Shown in pieces: positions 30,934-37,863 of a stretch of 37,863 nucleotides of DNA. The notes under the pieces are model-generated. The model worked only from the letters and a program-made list of their open reading frames with translations, did no database searches and was not told where the DNA came from. The DNA is from an uncultured Dialister sp. (GTDB lineage: Bacteria > Bacillota > Negativicutes > Veillonellales > Dialisteraceae). How positions within the stretch are numbered: position 1 is the stretch's first letter; each line of letters opens with the position of its first letter. The stretch is taken from contig UQQQ01000016.1 in the NCBI GenBank assembly GCA_900543165.1, forward strand, positions 1-37,863. The letters run 5' to 3'. The translations under genes were made by a program, and so were the position numbers.

Positions 30934-31973
30934 TTCTTTGTACCTCCAAAACGTACTTTTTCTCCCCATAGATTCAGCAGGTCTTTTCTGCCTTCATCCA
31001 GATATCTTTTTTCTAATTCCCAAAAAACGAGTTCATTGCCGGCCGCATCGGGCTCCGCCGCATCATCATTCACATAGATGAAGTAGTTCCCGTTCTTTTC
31101 CATGATGCTTTTATATTTCACCGAGTCCAGAAGCCAGTCTATCAGTCGCTCGCCCCGCTCAGGATGTGCGCTTTCTGCCAGAAGCCCCGTCCCATAGAGA
31201 TACCAGGGAGTGCCGTCCTCGGGATAAATGATCGTGACAGGCATTTTCTCCTGCTTCGTGCGAAGGACTTCATTCAGCCCGGAGATCCCGATGTCGCATT
31301 TTCCCATCGCCGCCATACGGGACGGCGTGGAAAGATACTTCCCATATTGTACGAGATGCTGCTGCGCCTTGCCCAAGAGCTCCATCGCATAGTCTGTCCC
31401 GAAGTGCTCAATGAGACACATCAGGAGATCCTTCGACATGTCGGCGGCGATGAAGTCCGTCATCGAAAGCTGTGCCTCTTCCCTTGTGAAGACCTCTGCC
31501 CATGTGTAGGAAAAGGCATTCTGCTTCTTAAGAAAATCCGGATTCACCGCAAACACGATGGGATCCACCCAAAGCCCTGTCCAATACGCCTCTTCATCCT
31601 TGAAAAGATTCAGCGCCGTATCCGTGCGCGAAGAGGAATAGGCCGCAAGCTCTCCATTTTCTTTCATCCGCATCAGGATATCCTGACTGGTGATCACCAC
31701 ATCCGCTGCCTTTTCTTCCGGTGAGGTTTTCTTTAATAAATCTGCGCTCGATACATAGGAGATCTCCACAGCGAGCCCCTGCTCTTTATAAAAAACCTCT
31801 GCCACAGGCTCCAGCATATCCTGAGAAAGATCCGTCAGCACGATGACTTTGCTCACAGGATGGTGTTCCTGACGCCTCGCTTGTTCCAGATTCTTCGCGT
31901 AGCGGAGAATGCCGAAAAAAGCCCCGCCTGCCAGAAGAATAAAAAGAAATACCGAACATAGTCGTTTCGTGAT
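30930..31973 (-). CDS. Membrane-anchored extracellular solute-binding protein, probable ATC start
   Basis: This is a substrate-binding protein of the ABC-transporter type (iron/polyamine-like class), ligand unknown. From the GTG at 31856 it is 308 residues and lacks any export signal. The same frame is open back to 31973 and encodes a perfect signal anchor: TKRLCSVFLFILLAGGAFFG, then charged residues leading into HHPVSKVIVLTD. A full Shine-Dalgarno, GGAGGTGAT, ends two bases before the ATC at 31971-31973, so initiation there, or an ATG lost by mutation, is likely. The total is then 347 residues. Signature regions include YWTGLWVDPIVFAVNP and CDIGISGLNEVL. No permease or ATPase gene is nearby, which is odd. 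It is coupled to rimO by a GTGA overlap. Confidence 0.75.
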   Translation of the reverse strand: MTKRLCSVFLFILLAGGAFFGILRYAKNLEQARRQEHHPVSKVIVLTDLSQDMLEPVAEVFYKEQGLAVEISYVSSADLLKKTSPEEKAADVVITSQDILMRMKENGELAAYSSSRTDTALNLFKDEEAYWTGLWVDPIVFAVNPDFLKKQNAFSYTWAEVFTREEAQLSMTDFIAADMSKDLLMCLIEHFGTDYAMELLGKAQQHLVQYGKYLSTPSRMAAMGKCDIGISGLNEVLRTKQEKMPVTIIYPEDGTPWYLYGTGLLAESAHPERGERLIDWLLDSVKYKSIMEKNGNYFIYVNDDAAEPDAAGNELVFWELEKRYLDEGRKDLLNLWGEKVRFGGTKK

Positions 31974-31974
31974 G

Positions 31975-31984
31975 GATCACCTCC
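31975..31984 (-). promoter_or_regulatory. Shine-Dalgarno deciding the solute-binding protein start
   Basis: The minus strand reads GGAGGTGATC, an almost complete match to the anti-Shine-Dalgarno, 6 bases (counted from GGAGG) before the ATC codon at 31973. It is the strongest ribosome site of the window and has no ATG, GTG or TTG in the right frame nearby. Confidence 0.7.
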
Positions 31985-31994
31985 ATGATGAATG

Positions 31995-32128
31995 GATTAG
32001 GGGGAACGTGCCCCTCATGATGGCGAAAGAAAGCTCTAGTCGAATGAGAAATTAGAAATACGAAATCAGAAATTGTGGGCAGCTTCGCCGCAAATATAAG
32101 CAACGCCCGAGAGTGACATTCCAGTCAC
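31995..32128 (-). repeat. Composite element (family A), minus-strand copy
   Basis: Read on the minus strand: GTGACTGGAATGTCAC, CTCGGGCGTTGC, GCGGCGAAG, TTTCTGATTTCGTATTTC, TAATTTCTCATTCGAC, AGAGCTTTC. The block order is the same as at 4028-4202, but the hairpin is damaged. It lies between ftsK and the solute-binding protein. Confidence 0.7.
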
Positions 32129-32183
32129 AAAGCATCAATGACCGGGCGCTCCTAATCTCCGGGGAAACGCTGCCAGCCAGCAG

Positions 32184-34688
32184 TCACTCGTCACTATTCT
32201 CCTCATTCTTTCCGCCAGCCAAAATACCGGCCAGCTGCTCCTTACTGACCAGAATATCTCTTGGCTTTGCCCCTTCCGCGGGGCCGACGATACCGAGGCG
32301 TTCCATGGTATCCATGAGACGACCGGCCCGGGTATAACCGATGCGGAACCGACGCTGGAGTGCAGAGACAGAAGCGCGCTTCGTATCGAGCACCCATTCC
32401 GAAGCCTCCGGCATGAGATCATCCTGCTCTTCGACCATTTCCTCCTCTTTCTCTGTTTTTTCCGGGATAGAAAGATCGATCGGCTCATAGACGACATGGC
32501 TTTCCTGACGGATGCACTCTGCCCTGACATAGTTCACCACATCCTCGACCTCTTCATCCGAGATGAATGCCCCTTGAATGCGGACAGTACTGAGCGCCCC
32601 CGCCTGCTTGAAGAGCATATCGCCCTTGCCGAGCAGAGATTCCGCCCCTCCCTCATCGAGAATGATGCGGGAATTGAGGCCTGACTCGACCATAAATGCG
32701 ATACGGCTCGGAATGTTGGATTTGATGACGCCGGTGATGACATCGGCTGACGGTCTCTGTGTCGCAAGGATCAGATGGATGCCTGCGGCACGCGCCTTCT
32801 GCGTCAGACGCTGGATCAGGACTTCGACTTCTTTGGCCGCGACATTCATGAGGTCGGCAAATTCATCGACGATCAGTAAAATATAAGGCATCTTTTTATC
32901 AGGGTACATCTTATTATACCCTTCGATATTTCGCACCTTCGCCCCGGCAAAGAGCTGGTAACGGGCTTCCATTTCACGGACAGCCCAATTCAGCGTCCCC
33001 TGCGCCTTCTTCATATCGGTCACGACTTCCGTGCGCAGATGCGGGATGCCGTTATAGACAGAGAGCTCGACCACCTTCGGGTCGATGAGCATGAGCTTCA
33101 CTTCGTCAGGGCGGCTATGGTAAATGATGCTCGTGATGATGGAATTGATGCACACGCTCTTGCCGCTGCCGGTCGAGCCTGCGATCAGAAGATGCGGCGC
33201 CTTCGCCAGATCGGTCACGACGGTCTTCCCGGTGATGTCCTTCCCCAGAGCCACAAGGATATGGCCCTTGCCATGCTGAAAGGCATCGCTGGCAAGCACA
33301 TCATGAAGCGGCACAGACGCCGCCTTCGTATTCGGGATCTCGATGCCGACCGCAGATTTTCCCGGGATCGGTGCTTCGATGCGGATATGTGTCGCCTCAA
33401 GCGCCATGGCGAGCTCATTCGAAAGCCCTTCGATCTTGCTCACGCGGACGCCCATTTCCGGCTTGAGTTCGAAACGCGTCACCGTCGGCCCCACGCTGTA
33501 GTGAACGACCTTCGCCCGTACCCCGAAGCTGGCAAGCGTCGACTCGATGAGCGCCGCCTTCTGTCCTGCATCGGCCTCTCCCTGTCCCGCATTCGTTCCC
33601 GCATGAAGAAGCGAGAGCGGAGGAAACTGATACACCGGCCCCGTTTCTGCGATTGACGAGGGATGCGCCGGATCCATGGAGACGGGCGCTGGCGGTATCG
33701 GATGAATGTCCTCCTCCGGCTTCTCTTCCCCGGCCAGCTCTTCTACCGGTTCTTCCAGCGGTTCTTCTGCCGCTTCCTCCGCCGCTTCCGGTAGCGGCGG
33801 TATCGGCGGCTCTTCCATGTTCTTGACCGGCTCCTCAAGCGTCCACGGCTCTTCCTGTGCTTCTTTATCCGCTTCCGGGGCAGGTTCTTCTATAGGTTCT
33901 TCTATAGGCTCTTCTAAGGAAATCGGTGGCTCTTCCGCATCCGGCATCTGCGCGGGGACTGCCATATCTTCTGCCGGCGGTTCCTCATCCGGCGATTCTG
34001 CCGCATTTTCTTCATTCTTCTTGTAAATGAACTCCGTCGGCTTATCATCAAGTATTTCTAGCCGAGCAGCACTTCTGGCAGCATCCAGCGCCGCTTTCTT
34101 TTCCCTGAGCCGCATGGCTGCGGCTTCGATCTTCTCACCGGTTTTCTTTCCGAGCAGCTGCGCCTTCGAGCCCACTTTCTGCGCGCCCCTGGAGAGCGAC
34201 CAGTGCGTCAGCAGAAGCACATCGATCACGATGGCCCCGAGGAGTACCAGCGTCGTCCCCCAGTATCCCATCGCGTCATGGAAAAAGACGCAGAAGCCCG
34301 CCCCGACGATTCCGCCATAGGTGAGGATCGACTGGATATCCATTTCTCTTCCAAAAGGGACCAGAAAATGATGCACCGCCATGAAGAGGAGCAGCACCAG
34401 CAGGATGACCAGCGCAACGCGCCTGTCCCAGGGAATTCCTTTCGATGTCACGGCATAGCGCCCGCCGAAAAACATCATCAAAAGGGCGCAGAAAGGCGCG
34501 CCGAATCCGAAGAGGAAATGGCTGCCTTTATTCGTAATATCTCCGAAAAAACCGGTACTGTCGCTAAAAAGACTAAAGAGAATGAAAAGGCCGAAAAGAA
34601 AGAGGATCACACCTGTAATCTCATAGCTCTTCTCCCCGCTCTTTGGCGTTCTCGTCGTCCGTCTCCGGCTTGCTGTCTTCTTTTTCAT
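32184..34688 (-). CDS. ftsK: DNA translocase FtsK/SpoIIIE
   Basis: This septal DNA pump clears chromosomes during division. It has 834 residues. A basic N-terminus is followed by four membrane helices (about residues 25-165). Then comes a Pro/Glu-rich linker (about 225-345) dense in EEP units. The motor has Walker A in AGSTGSGKSVCIN at about residue 500, LMLIDPKVVELSVYNGIPHL, LLIVDEFADLM (Walker B) and ATQRPSADVITG. A C-terminal gamma winged helix (VSALQRRFRIGYTRAGRLMD) would read polar KOPS/SRS-like sites. GGAG is 16 bases before the ATG, unusually far, but no nearer start exists in frame. Confidence 0.96.
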   Translation of the reverse strand: MKKKTASRRRTTRTPKSGEKSYEITGVILFLFGLFILFSLFSDSTGFFGDITNKGSHFLFGFGAPFCALLMMFFGGRYAVTSKGIPWDRRVALVILLVLLLFMAVHHFLVPFGREMDIQSILTYGGIVGAGFCVFFHDAMGYWGTTLVLLGAIVIDVLLLTHWSLSRGAQKVGSKAQLLGKKTGEKIEAAAMRLREKKAALDAARSAARLEILDDKPTEFIYKKNEENAAESPDEEPPAEDMAVPAQMPDAEEPPISLEEPIEEPIEEPAPEADKEAQEEPWTLEEPVKNMEEPPIPPLPEAAEEAAEEPLEEPVEELAGEEKPEEDIHPIPPAPVSMDPAHPSSIAETGPVYQFPPLSLLHAGTNAGQGEADAGQKAALIESTLASFGVRAKVVHYSVGPTVTRFELKPEMGVRVSKIEGLSNELAMALEATHIRIEAPIPGKSAVGIEIPNTKAASVPLHDVLASDAFQHGKGHILVALGKDITGKTVVTDLAKAPHLLIAGSTGSGKSVCINSIITSIIYHSRPDEVKLMLIDPKVVELSVYNGIPHLRTEVVTDMKKAQGTLNWAVREMEARYQLFAGAKVRNIEGYNKMYPDKKMPYILLIVDEFADLMNVAAKEVEVLIQRLTQKARAAGIHLILATQRPSADVITGVIKSNIPSRIAFMVESGLNSRIILDEGGAESLLGKGDMLFKQAGALSTVRIQGAFISDEEVEDVVNYVRAECIRQESHVVYEPIDLSIPEKTEKEEEMVEEQDDLMPEASEWVLDTKRASVSALQRRFRIGYTRAGRLMDTMERLGIVGPAEGAKPRDILVSKEQLAGILAGGKNEENSDE

Positions 34689-34730
34689 GGATAAATGGTT
34701 ATATCTCCTTTATTAGGTTCAGGGTTACTA

Positions 34731-34840
34731 TTTAAGGAAGGTTATGACGAAGCTATGTATAAAAATTCTTGTAAAATCTGACTCTGCGATTTAATTAGCG
34801 TTTCCTTAGCCCGTGGGGCGTGCTGCCCTTTGATTGCATG
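34731..34840. repeat. Family B element fused to the end of family A
   Basis: TTTAAGGAAGGTTATGACG through AATTAGCGTTTCCTTAG (34731-34809) is nearly identical to 12597-12665 and 36349-36425. It runs directly into CCCGTGGGGCGTGCTGCCC and TTTGATTG, the inverse of the AATCAAAGGACG...GGGCTAA end of family A. The left inverted end of family B is missing here. Confidence 0.8.
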
Positions 34841-34868
34841 TAAAAGAGGTTCAGCGGGGGTGGTATTT

Positions 34869-34916
34869 AGTCACCAGTCACTTTAGATTTCTAATTCCTA
34901 GCCACTAGTCTACCAG
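34869..34916. repeat. GTGACTGG-type repeat at the 3' end of rarA
   Basis: AGTCACCAGTCACTTTAG and CTAGCCACTAGTCTACC, the reverse complement of the GTGACTR unit with interruptions, end directly at the rarA stop codon. Confidence 0.65.
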
Positions 34917-36227
34917 TCACTTACTTCCCTTTCTTCTCGCCCACCAAGCGCGCACCATGTCGCCTTCCTGCCCGAGCGGGCGGGGCTTGTAGTACTGGTG
35001 TCCTACGAGCTCATCGGGAAGGTACTGCTGCTCTACCCATCCGCCGAAATCGTGAGGATACTTATATCCGATGCCAAGCCCCATTTTCTTTGCTCCGCTG
35101 TAGTGCGAGTCCATGAGGTGCGCGGGAATGGACCAGTCCTTCCTTGTCTTTTCCTCCCCTTCGGCGGCAAAAATGCCGGAGCAGGCACTATTGCTCTTCG
35201 GCGCCAGACAAATATAGAGCACAGCTTCCGCAAGGATGATCTGCGACTCAGGAAAACCGACCATTTCCGCCGCCTGCGCCGCTGATACCGCCACCTGCAG
35301 CGCCCGCGGATCTGCAAGGCCTACATCTTCCGCCGCACAGATCATGATGCGGCGTGAAATGAAAGACGTCTTCTCCCCTCCATCGATCATGCGCGCCAGA
35401 TAGTGCAGCGCTGCATCGGGATCGCTCCCCCGCATGCTCTTGATGAAGGCAGAGACGATATTGTAATGATAGTCCCCCTGCTTATCATAGCTGGAGATCT
35501 GAATACCTGCCACCTCGCCGATTTCCTTTTCTGTCAGAGAGCCTCCATCCATCAGCATGGATGTCGACTGCTCCAAGAGATTCAGCGCGACGCGCGTATC
35601 CCCGGAGGCATAGGCAGCAATGAGAGCGAGCGCCTCCGGTTTTGCCGTATAGCGGTGAATGGCCAGTCCATTCCTTTCATCATCGAGCGCGCGATGAAGC
35701 ACCGAGACGATCGCCTCATCCGTGAGCCGCTTCAGATGGATCAGCCGCAGACGGGAGAGTAGCGGCCCATTGATTTCAAAATAAGGATTCTCCGTCGTCG
35801 CACCGATGAGGATGAATGTCCCATCCTCTACATAAGGCAGAAGCACATCCTGCTGCCCCTTATTGAAACGGTGAATTTCATCGATGAAAACGATCGTCCG
35901 CCGCTGGTAGTACGAGAGCTCCTCTTTCGCCTTGGAAACCACATCCCGGATTTCTTTGATCCCGCTCGATGTCGCATTCACCTTGACGAAGCAGCTCTTT
36001 GTCATTTCTGCAATGACCGATGCAATCGTCGTCTTCCCGCATCCCGGCGGGCCAAAAAGAAGGAGGGAAGGGATCGTATCCCTCTCTATCATGCGATAAA
36101 GGAATGACTGCCGTCCAACGGCACCGTCCTGTCCGACGATGTCTTCAAGCCGCCTGGGGCGCATGCGATCCGCCAAGGGCGCATACCGCTTCCCCGCCTC
36201 CGGGGACATGTCGAATAAAGAGTCCAT
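34917..36227 (-). CDS. rarA: Replication-associated recombination protein RarA (MgsA)
   Basis: This AAA+ ATPase of the clamp-loader clade acts at stalled replication forks. It has 436 residues. PLADRMRPRRLEDIVGQ opens the family core. Walker A is FGPPGCGKTT at about 57-66, Walker B is VFIDEIHRFN, sensor 1 is IGATTENP, and RLRLIHLKRL follows. The C-terminal tetramerisation region has SAFIKSMRGSDPDAALHYLARM and MDSHYSGAKKMGLG, specific to RarA rather than RuvB. I chose the ATG at 36227: AGGA is 10 bases upstream, whereas the GTG at 36236 has no spacing. Confidence 0.96.
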   Translation of the reverse strand: MDSLFDMSPEAGKRYAPLADRMRPRRLEDIVGQDGAVGRQSFLYRMIERDTIPSLLLFGPPGCGKTTIASVIAEMTKSCFVKVNATSSGIKEIRDVVSKAKEELSYYQRRTIVFIDEIHRFNKGQQDVLLPYVEDGTFILIGATTENPYFEINGPLLSRLRLIHLKRLTDEAIVSVLHRALDDERNGLAIHRYTAKPEALALIAAYASGDTRVALNLLEQSTSMLMDGGSLTEKEIGEVAGIQISSYDKQGDYHYNIVSAFIKSMRGSDPDAALHYLARMIDGGEKTSFISRRIMICAAEDVGLADPRALQVAVSAAQAAEMVGFPESQIILAEAVLYICLAPKSNSACSGIFAAEGEEKTRKDWSIPAHLMDSHYSGAKKMGLGIGYKYPHDFGGWVEQQYLPDELVGHQYYKPRPLGQEGDMVRAWWARRKGSK

Positions 36228-36257
36228 GAGATTCACATCCTAAAAATGTTCTCAAAA

Positions 36258-36300
36258 GAATGAGAAATACGAAATTAGAAATGAAAACTGCGGCGAAGCC
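36258..36300 (-). repeat. Family A fragment upstream of rarA
   Basis: GAATGAGAAATACGAAATTAG and AAATGAAAACTGCGGCG are the reverse complement of the CATTTCTAATTTCTCATTC block with a GCGGCG remnant. Confidence 0.5.
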
Positions 36301-36326
36301 GCCACCTGCATGTCTCATTTTTCATT

Positions 36327-36427
36327 CTAAGGAAACACTGATTAGCTATGTAAGGAAGGCTATGACGAAGCTATGTATAAAAATTCTTGTAGAATCTGAC
36401 TCTGCGATTGAATCAGCGTTTCCCTAA
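36327..36427. repeat. Complete MITE-like element with terminal inverted repeats (family B)
   Basis: The element starts CTAAGGAAACACTGATTAG and ends so that its reverse complement reads TTAGGGAAACGCTGATTCA, giving inverted ends of about 19 bp with few mismatches. The inside (AAGGAAGGCTATGACGAAG, TATGTATAAAAATTCTTG, AATCTGACTCTGCGATT) matches 34731-34809 and 12597-12665. It encodes nothing and lies between the glycosyltransferase and rarA. Confidence 0.8.
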
Positions 36428-36449
36428 CTGCGCCATACCTGCAGGCATC

Positions 36450-37556
36450 CTACGGTCTGCTCCCTACCAGCCCATACAGCACCTTTGCCACCTCGTCTGC
36501 GCTGCCACTGGGGGCGATGCTGCAAGCATCTGCCATTTTCTTCCGAACGAGCGGATCACGAAGGATAGCGCGCACTGAGTCTGCGAGTTCCCCCCGCTTC
36601 ACCCATTCCGCGCAGCCAAGATTCTTCATATGCATGGCGTTCGCACGCTCCTGCCCGGGCAGGGTATTGACCAGCACCATGGGGAGATGCATCACCATCG
36701 CCTCTGTGCACGTAAGCGCACCCGGCTTTGTCACAAGGATCTCGCTCCTTGCCATCATCTCCGCCACTTTATTTGTATAACTGTGAAGCTCCACGGGATG
36801 CTTTAGCTTCTCGGCAAGAGCAGCCACTTTTTCGTACAGACTGATATTCTTCCCGGTCACGACGATGAATTTCGAGATTTCTTCCACTTCATCGAGACGA
36901 GCGATATTATCCACGACATTACCGAGCCCGAGACCGCCGCCCATGACGAGTACCGTCCCTTTTTCAAAGGCTTCTCTCTCCTTCGCTTTCTCGTAAAAAG
37001 CGCGGCGCACCGGGATACCTGTTACATGGATGCGGCTGCCATCAATATCATACGTCTCCAGCAGGTCCTTCAGATCCGGCGTCGCGACACAATACCCGTC
37101 AAGATAACGGTCGATCCAGAGCTGGTGAATATCGAAATCCGTGATCACGCCTAGCAGCGGGATCGAGATCGAGCCTTCCGCCTTCAAAAGGTCTGCTGCC
37201 CCTGCCGGGAAAGGATGCGTGAAGATCATCGCGTCCGGCTTCGTGGTCATGATGAGATTCTTCATCCTGCGCTTAAAGGAAAGGGACAGCATCTTCTGCG
37301 AGAACTGCCCGAAGCGGCTCATCTGCGAATCACTGTAGAGATGGTCATACATCTCCGGAAAGACGTCGATCATTTTGAGATAGCCGTCCTTGATGATGTG
37401 GTCGATGGAGAAGAGATTGCTCGATACGAAGTCAAGGACCTGCACGGAGTCCGCAGGATGCGTGCGCTGGATCGCTTCCGCGATGGCACGCGCCGCCTGG
37501 CTATGCCCAGTCCCGATGCTGGCCGTCATGATGTAAAACTTACGAGCGATCTCCAT
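36450..37556 (-). CDS. MGDG-synthase-family glycosyltransferase (GT28, UgtP/MurG-like)
   Basis: This 368-residue protein probably glycosylates a membrane lipid such as diacylglycerol. The N-terminal MGDG-synthase domain has ASIGTGHSQAARAIAEA at about 12-28 and DMFPEMYDHLY-like sequence (VFPEMYDHLY). The GT-B C-terminal domain has VLVMGGGLGLGN near residue 205 and the nucleotide-sugar-binding VTKPGALTCTEAMVMHLP, then LPGQERANAMHM. GGGAG is about 7 bases upstream of the ATG. Unlike MurG it has the MGDG-type N-terminus. The acceptor and the sugar cannot be read from the sequence. Confidence 0.85.
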   Translation of the reverse strand: MEIARKFYIMTASIGTGHSQAARAIAEAIQRTHPADSVQVLDFVSSNLFSIDHIIKDGYLKMIDVFPEMYDHLYSDSQMSRFGQFSQKMLSLSFKRRMKNLIMTTKPDAMIFTHPFPAGAADLLKAEGSISIPLLGVITDFDIHQLWIDRYLDGYCVATPDLKDLLETYDIDGSRIHVTGIPVRRAFYEKAKEREAFEKGTVLVMGGGLGLGNVVDNIARLDEVEEISKFIVVTGKNISLYEKVAALAEKLKHPVELHSYTNKVAEMMARSEILVTKPGALTCTEAMVMHLPMVLVNTLPGQERANAMHMKNLGCAEWVKRGELADSVRAILRDPLVRKKMADACSIAPSGSADEVAKVLYGLVGSRP

Positions 37557-37590
37557 TTCATTTCTCCCTTTCTATACGTTTCCACTTTCG

Positions 37591-37599
37591 ATTATATCA
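37591..37599 (-). promoter_or_regulatory. Extended -10 promoter of the glycosyltransferase gene
   Basis: On the minus strand TGATATAAT gives a perfect TATAAT with TGn extension, 35 bases before the ATG. Confidence 0.55.
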
Positions 37600-37863
37600 T
37601 AAAGGGGCAAATGGGCGGGGCCGTCACGCATAAGGAAAACCGCTTTCCGACACGGAAAAGGCGATGTGAAATAACGAGCATCTCGTTTTCGCGTTCAATC
37701 TGCCACGGGAGACTTGCAGCTCTCATAGGAGTGACCATCCCAGCTGTCTTTCATGCCATAGTCACCCTATCCACCCCTTTCGGGCACCTTCCCCTAGAGG
37801 AGAAGGCCATTAAGTTAAGGAAATCGTTAGCTACGTAACGTCTTGCTTCCCCCTTCGGGGGAA
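37600..37863. other. Gene-free window end with repeat-like text
   Basis: No credible gene is seen. CACCCTATCCACCCCTTTCG, GGCACCTTCCCCTAGAGG and GAGAAGGCC (37783-37810) look like another dispersed intergenic repeat, and CCCCCTTCGGGGG (37850-37862) is a short perfect hairpin at the window edge. The neighbouring gene lies outside the window. Confidence 0.4.

Noticed and set aside
31786..32103. Minus-strand frame starting with ATG near 31958, overlapping the binding-protein signal anchor
   Set aside because: Its translation is Ser/Gly/Arg-rich without motifs, while the overlapping +1 frame gives a textbook signal anchor continuous with the binding protein.

Overview
The window looks like a chromosome segment of a diderm Firmicute (class Negativicutes), most likely Dialister or a close relative. 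This is inferred from the mix of Firmicute housekeeping genes (ruvCAB, fhs-folD, ftsK-rimO-cinA, SpoIID-domain proteins) with an outer-membrane two-partner secretion (TPS) system, which requires an outer membrane. No rRNA, tRNA, CRISPR array, transposase or integrase was seen. All genes are on the minus strand except cobO and ptsI.

Layout, left to right: two paralogous SpoIID/LytB-domain proteins; ruvB, ruvA and ruvC; folD and fhs, preceded by a recognisable ZTP (pfl-type) riboswitch with an intrinsic terminator; a class B penicillin-binding protein with a PASTA domain; a CCA-adding enzyme; a TVP38/TMEM64 membrane protein; then an AT-richer accessory island of about 11.7 kb (about 13.65-25.3 kb). 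After the island come cobO and ptsI on the plus strand, a strong bidirectional terminator, and on the minus strand cinA, rimO, a membrane-anchored solute-binding protein, ftsK, rarA and an MGDG-synthase-type glycosyltransferase.

The island is the most interesting part. It reads as a contact-dependent-inhibition (CDI)-like locus: tpsB transporter, a 2341-residue tpsA/cdiA exoprotein, a small four-helix membrane protein (probable immunity), an orphan toxin C-terminus with its own small membrane immunity candidate, and a second, toxin-less chimeric orphan fragment. The pre-toxin domain ends in FNWL(T/N)H instead of the proteobacterial VENN. Both toxin tails are glycine-rich and hydrophobic and share a DYxxYS motif. 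With polytopic membrane partners, this suggests membrane-active toxins. An imperfect 21-bp direct repeat lies at both edges of the island.

The intergenic spaces are unusual. At least two interspersed repeat families occupy them: a composite element of about 175-200 bp with a GCGGCGC hairpin, often starting a few bases after a stop codon, and a MITE-like element of about 80-160 bp with TAAGGAAACACTGATTA-type inverted ends. Short minisatellites (7-bp GTGACTR, 9-bp AATGGGGTC) also occur. These repeats split gene sets that are usually compact, such as ruvC-ruvA-ruvB. A further oddity is the solute-binding protein, whose signal anchor and perfect Shine-Dalgarno imply initiation at an ATC codon or a recent start-codon mutation.
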